DNA of 15,716 nucleotides, from the NCBI GenBank assembly GCA_934643765.1, contig CAKUCT010000020.1, positions 1 to 15,716 of the forward strand. The letters run 5' to 3'. Shown one piece after another: positions 1 to 6,823 of the stretch. The stretch is from an uncultured Oscillospiraceae bacterium. GTDB taxonomy: Bacteria; Bacillota; Clostridia; Oscillospirales; Oscillospiraceae. Both the position numbers and the translations under genes were made by a program. The notes beneath the pieces were generated by a model that was not told the DNA's origin, did not search any database, and saw nothing but the letters and a program-made list of their open reading frames with translations. How positions within the stretch are numbered: position 1 is the stretch's first letter; each line of letters begins with the position of its first letter.

Positions 1-1013
1 GGTGCAACTCCCTGTTCGAGGACAACGCGGAGCATGGCTTCGGTATGTATCTCGGCCAGAAGGCTATCCGCACGCAGCTTGAGGGCCTGACCAAGCAGCT
101 GATCGCTGTTGAGTGGGCAGACGCCGATCTGAAGGCTGCCGCTCAGAAGTGGCTCGACACCATGAACGACGGCGAGGCTAACAAGGCTGCTACCAAGGCT
201 TACGTTGCTGAGCTCGAAGCTTCTATCACGACGGTTGACCAGCTGGCAGCTATCCCGCAGTTTGCTGAGCATGCTGCAGAGCTGAAGGCCAAGGGCGCCA
301 AGACCTGCGACTGCGAAGCCTGCACGCTCGCACAGCAGATCCTCGACAAGAAGGAATACCTCGCCAAGAAGTCCGTCTGGATCTTCGGCGGCGACGGCTG
401 GGCATACGACATCGGCTTCGGCGGCGTCGACCATGTTCTGGCTTCCGGCGAAGACGTCAACATCTTCGTCTTCGATACCGAAGTTTACTCCAACACCGGC
501 GGACAGGCCTCCAAGGCTTCCAACATCGGCCAGGTTGCACAGTTCGCAGCTGCCGGTAAGGAAATCAAGTCCAAGTCCCTGGCTGAGATTGCAATGAGCT
601 ACGGCTATGTCTACGTCGCGCAGGTCGCCATGGGCGCCAACGCGGCTCAGACGCTGAAGGCCATCCAGGAAGCAGAAGCTTACCATGGCCCGTCCCTCAT
701 CATCGGCTACGCTCCCTGCGAGATGCACTCCATCAAGGGCGGCATGACCAACTGCCAGAAGGAAATGAAGAAGGCTGTCGACTGCGGCTACTGGAACATG
801 TTCCGTTACAACCCCGCTGCCGAGAAGAAGTTCACGCTCGACTCCAAGGCCCCCGCTGGCGGCTATCAGGAGTTCCTGATGAACGAGGCCCGTTACAGCC
901 GTCTGACCCGCGAGTTCCCGGAGCGCGCCACTGTTCTGTTCGCGAAGAACGAAGAGAACGCTAAGGAGCGTTTCGAGCATCTGCAGAAGCTCGTCGATCT
1001 GTACGACAAATAA
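1..1013 (+). CDS. nifJ: Pyruvate:ferredoxin (flavodoxin) oxidoreductase, C-terminal part
   Basis: This is the 3' end of a gene whose start lies before the window. The frame is open from base 3, 336 residues are visible, and it ends at TAA 1011-1013. The cytoplasmic enzyme oxidises pyruvate with CoA to acetyl-CoA and CO2 and passes electrons to ferredoxin or flavodoxin, a central step in anaerobic fermentation. The visible part is the TPP-binding domain of single-chain enzymes. It opens with NSLFEDNAEHGFGM, and the TPP/Mg loop runs GGDGWAYDIGFGGVDHVL and then VYSNTGGQASKAS. The Cys in YAPCEMHS is probably the last ligand of the proximal 4Fe-4S cluster; the other three Cys would lie upstream of the window. 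The gene prefers GCT and AAG codons, unlike the GCC/GCG-rich genes that follow, which suits high expression. Identification is firm; only the N-terminal domains are missing. Confidence 0.96.
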   Translation, partial: CNSLFEDNAEHGFGMYLGQKAIRTQLEGLTKQLIAVEWADADLKAAAQKWLDTMNDGEANKAATKAYVAELEASITTVDQLAAIPQFAEHAAELKAKGAKTCDCEACTLAQQILDKKEYLAKKSVWIFGGDGWAYDIGFGGVDHVLASGEDVNIFVFDTEVYSNTGGQASKASNIGQVAQFAAAGKEIKSKSLAEIAMSYGYVYVAQVAMGANAAQTLKAIQEAEAYHGPSLIIGYAPCEMHSIKGGMTNCQKEMKKAVDCGYWNMFRYNPAAEKKFTLDSKAPAGGYQEFLMNEARYSRLTREFPERATVLFAKNEENAKERFEHLQKLVDLYDK

Positions 1014-1027
1014 TTTCCAAGCTCCAA

Positions 1028-1059
1028 AAAAGGACGGTACCATCCGGTACCGTCCTTTT
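1028..1059. terminator. Bidirectional rho-independent terminator between nifJ and the GerMN lipoprotein gene
   Basis: A perfect 14-bp stem has arms at 1028-1041 (AAAAGGACGGTACC) and 1046-1059, with the four-base loop ATCC. The A-run on the left and T-run on the right give a U-tract on both strands. It can therefore stop nifJ from the left and the convergent minus-strand operon from the right. Confidence 0.85.
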
Positions 1060-1136
1060 CATATTGCTTTTTCATTCTGTTTCGCCCTGCGGGGCAAAAC
1101 CCTGCGAGGCGATATCGAAACGGTATCGCGCCGCGT

Positions 1137-2045
1137 TCAGTTGTACCACATGCTCTCGGGTGCCAGCGGCTCATCAATCGGGCAGTTTTCAAGCGCGCTG
1201 CCGTTGACCAGGCGCAGCTGTACCTGCTCAATTTCACTCAGCGAGCAGAGGCTCGCCACCACACTATGCACCGCAAGCTCCGCGCGTGTCGTATCCGTGT
1301 CGCACGCGGAAAACTCCTCCGAGAGCACCACCGTGCACAGGTTTCCTGTCACACGCATGGCAAAAATCTGTGTCCCTGTCGGGACGCTTGCATGCAGCTG
1401 CCGGTTTTCCGGCCCGTCGATCAGCGCCTGCAGCGTCATCTGCGGCAGCGCCTCCGGGTCCTGGTAGGCAATGGCGCGCTTTTCAGCCTGCAGCTTTCCG
1501 TTCTGCCCGACAAAATACAGCTGCACCGTCCGCTCCGGATAGAGCCAGGACATATCCTGCAGCAGATAGAAATCCGTACTCAGCTTTGCCGGCGTCTGGC
1601 TCGTCACGATGCCGGCCGGGGTGCGGATCTGCACTGCGTCCACAAATTCAATCTGCTCCATGGTCATCGTCAGGCAAGCCGCGGCCAGCGTCCGGTCCAC
1701 ACCCGTGAGCGACGCGTATGCCTCGTTCATGTCCAGCGTCAGGACCCCATCGTCCACCGTTACGGACGTGCAGGCCGTGTTCTCCGTGAAGATGGACTGC
1801 AGGCCGTCCGTCTGCGGGCCTTCAAAATAGCGCGCCAGAATTTCTGCCAGCGTTATCTCCGTGCTGCCAAGATCCACATGTTCGCTTGCCAGCGCGCCGG
1901 TGGGGTTATCAAAACGGGAATCCGTCTGGCGGTAATAGAAATCAATGGTATTGACCCCCGGCTGCTCTACGCGCCCGGCTGCGCAGCCGCAAAGCAGCGC
2001 CGCGATCAGCACGGCGGCCAGACTTGTGCGCATCTTACGCTTCAT
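1137..2045 (-). CDS. Lipoprotein with two GerMN domains, downstream of a two-component system
   Basis: A 302-residue exported lipoprotein. The start is ATG 2045-2043, behind AGGAGGGGG, and the signal peptide MKRKMRTSLAAVLIAALLCGC has a lipobox (LCGC) that would lipidate Cys21. A GerMN (sporulation and spore germination) domain covers about residues 30-150, with the signature EITLAEILARYFEGP and later LDMNEAY. A second covers about 165-290, with MTLQALIDGP and VVLSEEF. B. subtilis GerM also has two such domains and works at the SpoIIIA-SpoIIQ complex. Actinobacterial LpqB carries one beside the MtrAB two-component system. The gene overlaps the 3' end of the kinase gene by 11 bases and is the last of the minus-strand operon, so a role as an envelope partner of that kinase is more likely than a purely sporulation role. 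That is inference from gene order. An in-frame extension to 2174 lies inside the kinase gene and has no signal peptide at its front. Confidence 0.85.
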   Translation of the reverse strand: MKRKMRTSLAAVLIAALLCGCAAGRVEQPGVNTIDFYYRQTDSRFDNPTGALASEHVDLGSTEITLAEILARYFEGPQTDGLQSIFTENTACTSVTVDDGVLTLDMNEAYASLTGVDRTLAAACLTMTMEQIEFVDAVQIRTPAGIVTSQTPAKLSTDFYLLQDMSWLYPERTVQLYFVGQNGKLQAEKRAIAYQDPEALPQMTLQALIDGPENRQLHASVPTGTQIFAMRVTGNLCTVVLSEEFSACDTDTTRAELAVHSVVASLCSLSEIEQVQLRLVNGSALENCPIDEPLAPESMWYN

Positions 2046-3459
2046 CGTCTTCCCCCTCCTCGAGTTCAAAGTACGGGAAGTGCACCGAAAAGCGTGTGCC
2101 TTTGCCCTCTTCCGACGAAACCTCAATCGAGCCGAAGTTCCGTTCCACCAGCTCATGGACAATCGAAAGCCCAAGCCCCGAGCCGCCGGCCTGCCGGGAT
2201 CTGGCCTTGTCCACGCGGTAGAAGCGCTCGAAAATATGCTCGATGGCCTCCTGCGGGATGCCCATACCGGTATCCTCCACCAGAAGCTCCACCTCGTCGT
2301 TCCTATGGCTGACGGTCACATGGACGCTGCCCTCGGGCCGGTTGTATTTGATGCCGTTTTCCACCAGATTGAAGATGATCTGGTACGCATCGTCCTCCAT
2401 CGACAGGACATAGCACCCGCGCTTGAGGTTCGCCGACAGCTGCACCTGCGTCTTATCCGCCAGCGGCACCAGCATCCGGAACACCTTGCGCACCGTCTCC
2501 GCCAGATCGACCACCTCATGGTCGCAGACCGTCTGCGCGTCCGACTTGCTGAGCGTCAGAAGCTTCTGCGTCATGCGCGTCAGGCGGTCCGACTCGTTTC
2601 CGATGTCGGCCACAAACTCCCGCATCGTGTCCGCGTCCATATCGTTCTGCAAAATGGAATCTGAAAGCAGCTTGATGGACGCCAGCGGCGTCTTGAGCTC
2701 GTGCGATGCGTCGGACACAAACTGCCGCTGCGTCGCCTCCGACTCCTGGAGCCGATCCGTGAGCTTATTGAACTCGGTTGCAAGCGTCGCATACTCATCG
2801 TCGCCGCGCATCTGGATTTTGTGGCTGTACTCGCCCTCGCGCACCAGACGCATTGAGGTCAGAATCTTGCGCATGCGCTTGGAGCTGACAAGTGAAAAGA
2901 CTGCCGAGCACAAAATAATGCCGCCAAGCAAAATCCACGAGCCGCGCAGAATGTTCAGCTCCAGATTTGCGATGATCTGGCCCTGCTGCGCGTCATAGTC
3001 CATCACATACACGCAGCCGATGGTATTGCGGCGCGAGATAATGGGCACCGCTGCATAGCTCTGCAGGGCGCCGCTGTGATAGGTGCAGTGGAACACATCG
3101 TTCCCCCCCAGCGCCTGCACAATCTCCTCCATCAGCGCATATTTTCCCGCCGCGTTCTGATGGACCGACGAGTCATAGAGAATCTTCGCCTCGCCGTCGG
3201 TGATGATGAGGCGGCTTACATTGATCGTGCCAAGCACGGAGATGACCTGTCCGACCGTCTCTGTGCTCAGTGTGTCAACGGTCTCAAACGACGACGCCAC
3301 AACCTGAATCTTATCCTGTACCGAGGCATACTTTGCCTGGAACATCAGTTCGCGCGTGTTGCGCGCGGAATACACATTCAGAAACACCAGCGCCAACGAC
3401 GCAATGATCATGTAGGCCAGCGCGTTTCTCAGCTGCGAGCTGTTGGAAAACAGCCGCAC
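2035..3459 (-). CDS. Membrane sensor histidine kinase (PhoR/WalK-like, with HAMP domain)
   Basis: A 474-residue kinase that should autophosphorylate on His and pass the phosphate to the regulator encoded just upstream. TM1 is about residues 13-30. An extracellular sensing region of about 31-172 (VSRLIITDGEAKILYDSS, then IGCVYVMDYD) looks Cache/PAS-like. TM2 is about 174-192 and HAMP about 193-245. The HisKA box FVSDASHELKTPLASIK places the phospho-acceptor at His253. ATPase motifs are the N box NLVENGIKYN (361-373), G1 VEDTGMGIP, F box IFERFYRV and G2 GGSGLGLSIV, all intact. The start is GTG 3459-3457, seven bases after the regulator's stop and without a clear Shine-Dalgarno, so translation is probably coupled. 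Its stimulus cannot be read from the sequence. Confidence 0.92.
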   Translation of the reverse strand: MRLFSNSSQLRNALAYMIIASLALVFLNVYSARNTRELMFQAKYASVQDKIQVVASSFETVDTLSTETVGQVISVLGTINVSRLIITDGEAKILYDSSVHQNAAGKYALMEEIVQALGGNDVFHCTYHSGALQSYAAVPIISRRNTIGCVYVMDYDAQQGQIIANLELNILRGSWILLGGIILCSAVFSLVSSKRMRKILTSMRLVREGEYSHKIQMRGDDEYATLATEFNKLTDRLQESEATQRQFVSDASHELKTPLASIKLLSDSILQNDMDADTMREFVADIGNESDRLTRMTQKLLTLSKSDAQTVCDHEVVDLAETVRKVFRMLVPLADKTQVQLSANLKRGCYVLSMEDDAYQIIFNLVENGIKYNRPEGSVHVTVSHRNDEVELLVEDTGMGIPQEAIEHIFERFYRVDKARSRQAGGSGLGLSIVHELVERNFGSIEVSSEEGKGTRFSVHFPYFELEEGEDDEA

Positions 3460-3466
3460 AGGATGC

Positions 3467-4150
3467 TTAGTATTTGAAATAGTAGCCCACTCCCCACTTG
3501 GTCATAATATGCTCCGGCACCGCGGGATTCCGCTCCAGCTTTTCCCGGAGCCTGCGGATGTGCACGTCCACCGTCCGAATATCGCTGCTCGAGTCATAGC
3601 CCCAGATTGCGTTGAGCAGCGACTCTCTGGAGTACACCCGGTTCGGGTTTCGCATCAGAAGCTCCATCAGGTCAAACTCCTTCGCCGTCAGATCGACCAG
3701 CACGCCGTCATTATAAGCGTCGCGCGCGTCGCGGTCGATGGTGATATGACCGCAGACAAGCTTACTTTCCGGGGCCTGCTCGCGCTTTTGTGCGCGGCTG
3801 CGGCGAAGAAGTGCCTTGATTCTGGCCTTGAGCTCAAGAATGTTGAAGGGCTTTGTCAGATAATCGTCTGCCCCGTGCTCAAAGCCAAGGAGCTTGTCCA
3901 TATCATCGGCCTTTGCAGTTAACATAATAATCGGAACATCCGAGAATTCCCGGATTTTTCCGCAGGCCTCCAGTCCGTCCAACCGCGGCATCATCAGATC
4001 AAGCACGATCAAATCCGGGCTTTCGCTGCCCGCCAACTCCACCGCCTCCATGCCGTCGGCGCCGGTAATGACCTCGTAGCCCTCATTCTCCAGATTGAAC
4101 TTGATGCCCTTGACGAGCAGCTTTTCATCGTCTACCACTAATATTTTCAT
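3467..4150 (-). CDS. OmpR/PhoB-family response regulator
   Basis: A 227-residue cytoplasmic DNA-binding regulator. The receiver domain (about 1-118) has the acidic pair Asp7/Asp8, phospho-acceptor Asp51 in LIVLDLMMP, Thr78 and Lys100. After a short linker the C-terminal winged helix (about 130-225) has the family features LTAKEFDLMELLMRNPNRVYSRESLL and DVHIRRLREKLE. It resembles WalR/PhoP-type regulators. The start ATG 4150-4148 overlaps the comEA-like stop as ATGA and has GGAGG seven bases upstream. It is co-transcribed with the kinase that follows, its evident partner. The target genes are unknown; the window does not show an obvious tandem-repeat OmpR-type operator. Confidence 0.94.
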   Translation of the reverse strand: MKILVVDDEKLLVKGIKFNLENEGYEVITGADGMEAVELAGSESPDLIVLDLMMPRLDGLEACGKIREFSDVPIIMLTAKADDMDKLLGFEHGADDYLTKPFNILELKARIKALLRRSRAQKREQAPESKLVCGHITIDRDARDAYNDGVLVDLTAKEFDLMELLMRNPNRVYSRESLLNAIWGYDSSSDIRTVDVHIRRLREKLERNPAVPEHIMTKWGVGYYFKY

Positions 4151-4560
4151 TTGGAATCCTCCACTATTACCAGATCTTTCAGACCTTCAAAGGTTGTCTC
4201 GCCGATTCCCTCCACGTCCATCAGCTGCTCCGCGGCGGAAAAGCGCCCATACTGCGCGCGGTAATCCAGAATCCGCTGGGCAAGCGTCGGGCCGATGCGC
4301 GGAAGCTCGCACAGCTCCTCGAGTGTCGCCGTGTTCAGGTTGATCGGAAACTGCGTCTGCTCCGGCGGTGCTTCGTCCGAAGCGTCCGAAGCTTGTGCCT
4401 GGCCGTTTTGCGCATCGCCGCGCTGCGCAGACGATACCGGCCGCTGAACCGCAATGCCCGCTTCATAGGGCACCGTCTGCCGGCCAAGAAAGAATCCCAC
4501 CGAGAAAAGCGCAACCGCCAAAGCCAGCGCGGCAAATGCGGCCGTCTGCTTGTTTCTCAT
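4147..4560 (-). CDS. comEA: ComEA-like helix-hairpin-helix protein, membrane-anchored
   Basis: A 137-residue protein. Residues 5-25 form a signal anchor (QTAAFAALALAVALFSVGFF). A Gln/Ala/Asp-rich linker follows, then a C-terminal pair of helix-hairpin-helix motifs at about 71-134: INLNTATLEELCELPRIGPTLAQRI and LMDVEGIGETTFEGL. In transformable bacteria ComEA binds incoming double-stranded DNA outside the membrane and hands it to the ComEC channel. Family members in Bacillota usually carry an SLBB domain between anchor and HhH, which is absent here, and no comEC is next to it. A strong purine-rich ribosome binding site (AAGGGGGGAG) lies four bases before the ATG. It is the first gene of the operon with the regulator, kinase and GerMN lipoprotein, an unusual place for a competence gene. 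The HhH assignment is secure; DNA uptake is inferred. Confidence 0.85.
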   Translation of the reverse strand: MRNKQTAAFAALALAVALFSVGFFLGRQTVPYEAGIAVQRPVSSAQRGDAQNGQAQASDASDEAPPEQTQFPINLNTATLEELCELPRIGPTLAQRILDYRAQYGRFSAAEQLMDVEGIGETTFEGLKDLVIVEDSK

Positions 4561-4584
4561 CCGGCTCCCCCCTTGTCCCTAAGA

Positions 4585-4613
4585 TTGACAGCAACCCATT
4601 TTCTTTATATAAT
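4585..4613 (+). promoter_or_regulatory. Consensus SigA promoter of the carboxypeptidase operon
   Basis: TTGACA (4585-4590) and TATAAT (4608-4613) are both perfect matches and are 17 bases apart. Transcription should start near 4620, giving a leader of about 50 bases. The vegetative-type promoter argues that the carboxypeptidase is not limited to the forespore. Confidence 0.85.
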
Positions 4614-4634
4614 ATTCTAACATATAAGATCCAA
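4604..4634 (-). promoter_or_regulatory. Possible promoter for the comEA-regulator-kinase-lipoprotein operon
   Basis: On the minus strand the AT-rich core of this intergenic region offers TATAAA (4609-4604) or TATTAT (4614-4609) as a -10, with a weak TTGGAT (4634-4629) as a -35. Spacings are 19 and 14 bases, neither ideal. The operon must start near here, because the intergenic region is only 110 bases, but the exact boxes are uncertain and overlap the divergent carboxypeptidase promoter. Confidence 0.3.
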
Positions 4635-4636
4635 CT

Positions 4637-4649
4637 TCGGCAATGCCGA
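4637..4649. repeat. Perfect inverted repeat in the carboxypeptidase leader
   Basis: TCGGCA and TGCCGA flank a single A. The palindrome lies about 17 bases downstream of the predicted transcription start and ends 21 bases before the start codon. It could be an operator or a small leader hairpin; no known binding protein is recognised. Confidence 0.5.
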
Positions 4650-4670
4650 TTCAATAAAATGGTGATATTC

Positions 4671-6194
4671 ATGAAACTTACAAAATTTTTTGCGTTATTT
4701 CTGGCCGGCCTTCTGCTCTGCGGCTGTCTTGTCCCCGCGGCGCTGGCCGCGCCGGAGGCTTCTGTCCCGGACGCTTCCGATGCCGCATCCGAGACTGCCG
4801 CTTCTGACGATCCCGCAGCTGCGGCTGCGGACGCGGAAAATCCCGACGCATCAGCGGGCGAAGAGACCGCCATGCAGGTCGTCCCGTCGGCAGACCCGAA
4901 CTTTTCCGTCAACGCGAAAGCCGCCTTGCTCATTGACCTCAACACCGGAAGAACCGTATATGAGCAGGACGCGGACGAACGCGTCTATCCCGCCAGCCTG
5001 ACGAAGATCATGACGTGCCTTCTGGCGCTTGAAAACGGCAACCTGTCCGATGTCATCACCGTGGACGAAAGCGCGTTGTCGGGCCTTGACCAGGACAGCA
5101 GCGTCGTCGGTCTTGTCGTCGGCGAAAAAATGACGCTGGAAAATCTTCTGTACTGCATGATGGTCAGCTCCGGCAACGACGCGGCCAATGTCGTCGCGGA
5201 ATATATCGCAGGCTCCGTTGCCGACTTTGTGCGCATGATGAACGAACGGGCCTACGCGCTCGGCTGCGAGGGCACGCATTTCAATAACCCCCACGGTCTG
5301 CATGACGAAAGCCACTACACCACTGCGCGCGACCTGGCTAAAATCACACAGGCGGCTCTGAAAAGTGAAAACTTCCGCCAGATTGTCAACACCAGCCAGT
5401 ATCAGCTGCCGGACGACAACATGCGCCAGAACATCCAGCCGCTCAAGACGACAAATATGCTGATCTACAAATCGACCGGCAATTCCCTTTATTACTACCG
5501 CGCCAACGGCGTGAAGACCGGCTATACGAGCGCCGCTGGCCGGTGCCTGATTGCTACGGCGGAAGAAGACGGCATCCGCTTTCTGTCCATTCTGTGCGGC
5601 GCGAAGACCACCGTGCTTGACAGCGGCGATCTTCTGATGGAGAGCTTCCCGGAGACCATCAAGCTGCTGGACTATGGCTTTGATAACTTTTCCTACGTCA
5701 CGGCCCTGTCCCCGCTCTACCCTATCGCTCAGGTGAACGTTCTCAACTCGGCGGGCTCTGAGGCCGTCGCCGTCGCTCCGGCAAAGGATATCCGGCTGCT
5801 TCTGCCGGCCAACTATAACCCCGATCTTCTGAAAACGGAAACGCTTCTTGACGCGCAGGAGATTGAAGCCCCCGTGCAGGAGGGCCAGAAACTCGGCACC
5901 GCTAAGGTCTACTACAATGGGGAGCTGGTTGATGAGACCGATCTTCTTGCCATCGCAGACGTGGCGCGCTCGGAGTTTTCCGCAGTTGCGTCCTCGTCGT
6001 CTGCCTATATCCAGAAGAACTGGTGGAAGTGGATTGTATTTCTGATTCTCGGCGTCATCGCCGTCTTTTTGGTGCTGGTGCTGCTGTTATATCTCCGCCG
6101 CAGAAGAATCCGCCGCCTGCGCATGGAAAAGCGGCGCAGAGATTTGGAAAAGCAGTATCACCACCGCCGCTTCCACGATGATTACGACGTTTAA
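4671..6194 (+). CDS. D-alanyl-D-alanine carboxypeptidase (serine-type, PBP5/DacF family)
   Basis: A 507-residue exported penicillin-binding protein that removes the terminal D-Ala from peptidoglycan pentapeptides and so limits cross-linking. The signal peptide is about residues 1-27 (KFFALFLAGLLLCGCL...ALAA). An Asp/Ala/Ser-rich spacer at about 28-75 follows. The peptidase S11 domain has all three active-site motifs: Ser109-Leu-Thr-Lys112 (YPASLTKIM), Ser167-Gly-Asn169 and Lys282-Thr-Gly284. A PBP5 C-terminal beta domain follows. Unlike classical members with an amphipathic helix, it ends in a true membrane span at about 450-474 (WIVFLILGVIAVFLVLVLLL) and a very basic Arg/His-rich tail. I chose ATG 4671 because the signal peptide starts there and GGTGAT sits five bases before it; an in-frame ATG at 4659 would add four residues. 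The uracil-DNA glycosylase gene follows after 24 bases. Confidence 0.93.
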   Translation: MKLTKFFALFLAGLLLCGCLVPAALAAPEASVPDASDAASETAASDDPAAAAADAENPDASAGEETAMQVVPSADPNFSVNAKAALLIDLNTGRTVYEQDADERVYPASLTKIMTCLLALENGNLSDVITVDESALSGLDQDSSVVGLVVGEKMTLENLLYCMMVSSGNDAANVVAEYIAGSVADFVRMMNERAYALGCEGTHFNNPHGLHDESHYTTARDLAKITQAALKSENFRQIVNTSQYQLPDDNMRQNIQPLKTTNMLIYKSTGNSLYYYRANGVKTGYTSAAGRCLIATAEEDGIRFLSILCGAKTTVLDSGDLLMESFPETIKLLDYGFDNFSYVTALSPLYPIAQVNVLNSAGSEAVAVAPAKDIRLLLPANYNPDLLKTETLLDAQEIEAPVQEGQKLGTAKVYYNGELVDETDLLAIADVARSEFSAVASSSSAYIQKNWWKWIVFLILGVIAVFLVLVLLLYLRRRRIRRLRMEKRRRDLEKQYHHRRFHDDYDV

Positions 6195-6218
6195 TCCAAA
6201 CAGAAAGGAATGTGCGCC

Positions 6219-6782
6219 ATGACCTGGGACCAGCTTAGAAGCGTCTGCCTGCAGTGCACGATGTGCCCCCTGTGCCAGACGCGGCACAATGTCGTCTTCG
6301 GCGTCGGGCCGGAGGATGCAGAGATTCTCTTCGTCGGCGAAGGCCCGGGCGAGCAGGAGGACCTGACCGGCGAGCCTTTTGTCGGCCCGGCGGGAAAGCT
6401 GCTCGACGACATGCTGCGCATCATTGATCTTGGCCGGCACAACTGCTATATCGCAAATATTGTCAAATGCCGCCCGCCGCACAACCGCGACCCGCTTGGC
6501 ACCGAGCAGGACGCCTGCATCGGCTATCTTCGCAAGCAGACGAAGCTGCTTCAGCCCAAAATCATCGTCTGCCTCGGCCGCATCGCCGCGATGAAGCTCA
6601 TCCGCGAGGATTTCAAAATCTCGCGCGACCATGGCAAATGGGAGCAGAAGGGCGGCATCTGGTTCACTGCCCTGTATCACCCGTCCGCGCTGCTGCGCGA
6701 CGTGACCAAGCGGCCGGACACCTTCCGCGATCTCAAATCGCTCCAGGCCAAGGCCGCCGAAATCTGCACGCACACACCATAA
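6219..6782 (+). CDS. udg: Family 4 uracil-DNA glycosylase (iron-sulphur type)
   Basis: A 187-residue cytoplasmic base-excision repair enzyme that removes uracil from DNA after cytosine deamination or dUMP incorporation. A 4Fe-4S cluster would be held by Cys13 and Cys16 (QCTMC), Cys84 (IVKCRPPHNRDP) and Cys100; the C-x2-C plus C-x15-C pattern is that of family 4. Two more Cys (10 and 19) flank the first pair. Motif 1 is GEGPGEQED (40-48), followed by GEPFVGPAGKLLDDML; motif 2 is HPSALLR (154-160). An in-frame ATG at 6210 directly abuts the AGAAAGGA ribosome binding site. ATG 6219, nine bases after it, is the better start. The gene is probably co-transcribed with the carboxypeptidase, with no obvious functional link. 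Confidence 0.93.
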   Translation: MTWDQLRSVCLQCTMCPLCQTRHNVVFGVGPEDAEILFVGEGPGEQEDLTGEPFVGPAGKLLDDMLRIIDLGRHNCYIANIVKCRPPHNRDPLGTEQDACIGYLRKQTKLLQPKIIVCLGRIAAMKLIREDFKISRDHGKWEQKGGIWFTALYHPSALLRDVTKRPDTFRDLKSLQAKAAEICTHTP

Positions 6783-6787
6783 CAAGC

Positions 6788-6817
6788 AATCGCCCCTCCC
6801 GCACGGGAGGGGCGATT
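6788..6817. terminator. Hairpin between convergent udg and gatD
   Basis: A perfect 13-bp stem, AATCGCCCCTCCC (6788-6800) and its complement (6805-6817), surrounds the loop GCAC. The T-rich tail is short on both strands (TTTGATATTT on plus). It very likely ends both convergent operons, though the weak U-tract makes efficiency uncertain. Confidence 0.7.
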
Positions 6818-6823
6818 TGATAT

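Noticed and set aside
1109..1129. A second hairpin (9-bp stem with one wobble, loop AAA) just after the GerMN lipoprotein stop.
   Set aside because: It has no U-run on either strand. The hairpin at 1028-1059 is the convincing terminator, so this may only be 3' untranslated structure.
2046..2174. An N-terminal extension of the GerMN lipoprotein.
   Set aside because: It overlaps the kinase gene for over 100 bases. The start at 2045 has AGGAGGGGG and begins exactly at a lipoprotein signal peptide.
1266..2312. A 348-codon plus-strand frame opposite the GerMN lipoprotein and kinase genes.
   Set aside because: It is Arg/His/Ala-rich low-complexity translation, antisense to genes with clear domains.
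4368..4670. An in-frame upstream extension of the carboxypeptidase.
   Set aside because: It runs antisense through the comEA-like gene and across the consensus promoter, and it would bury the signal peptide inside the protein.
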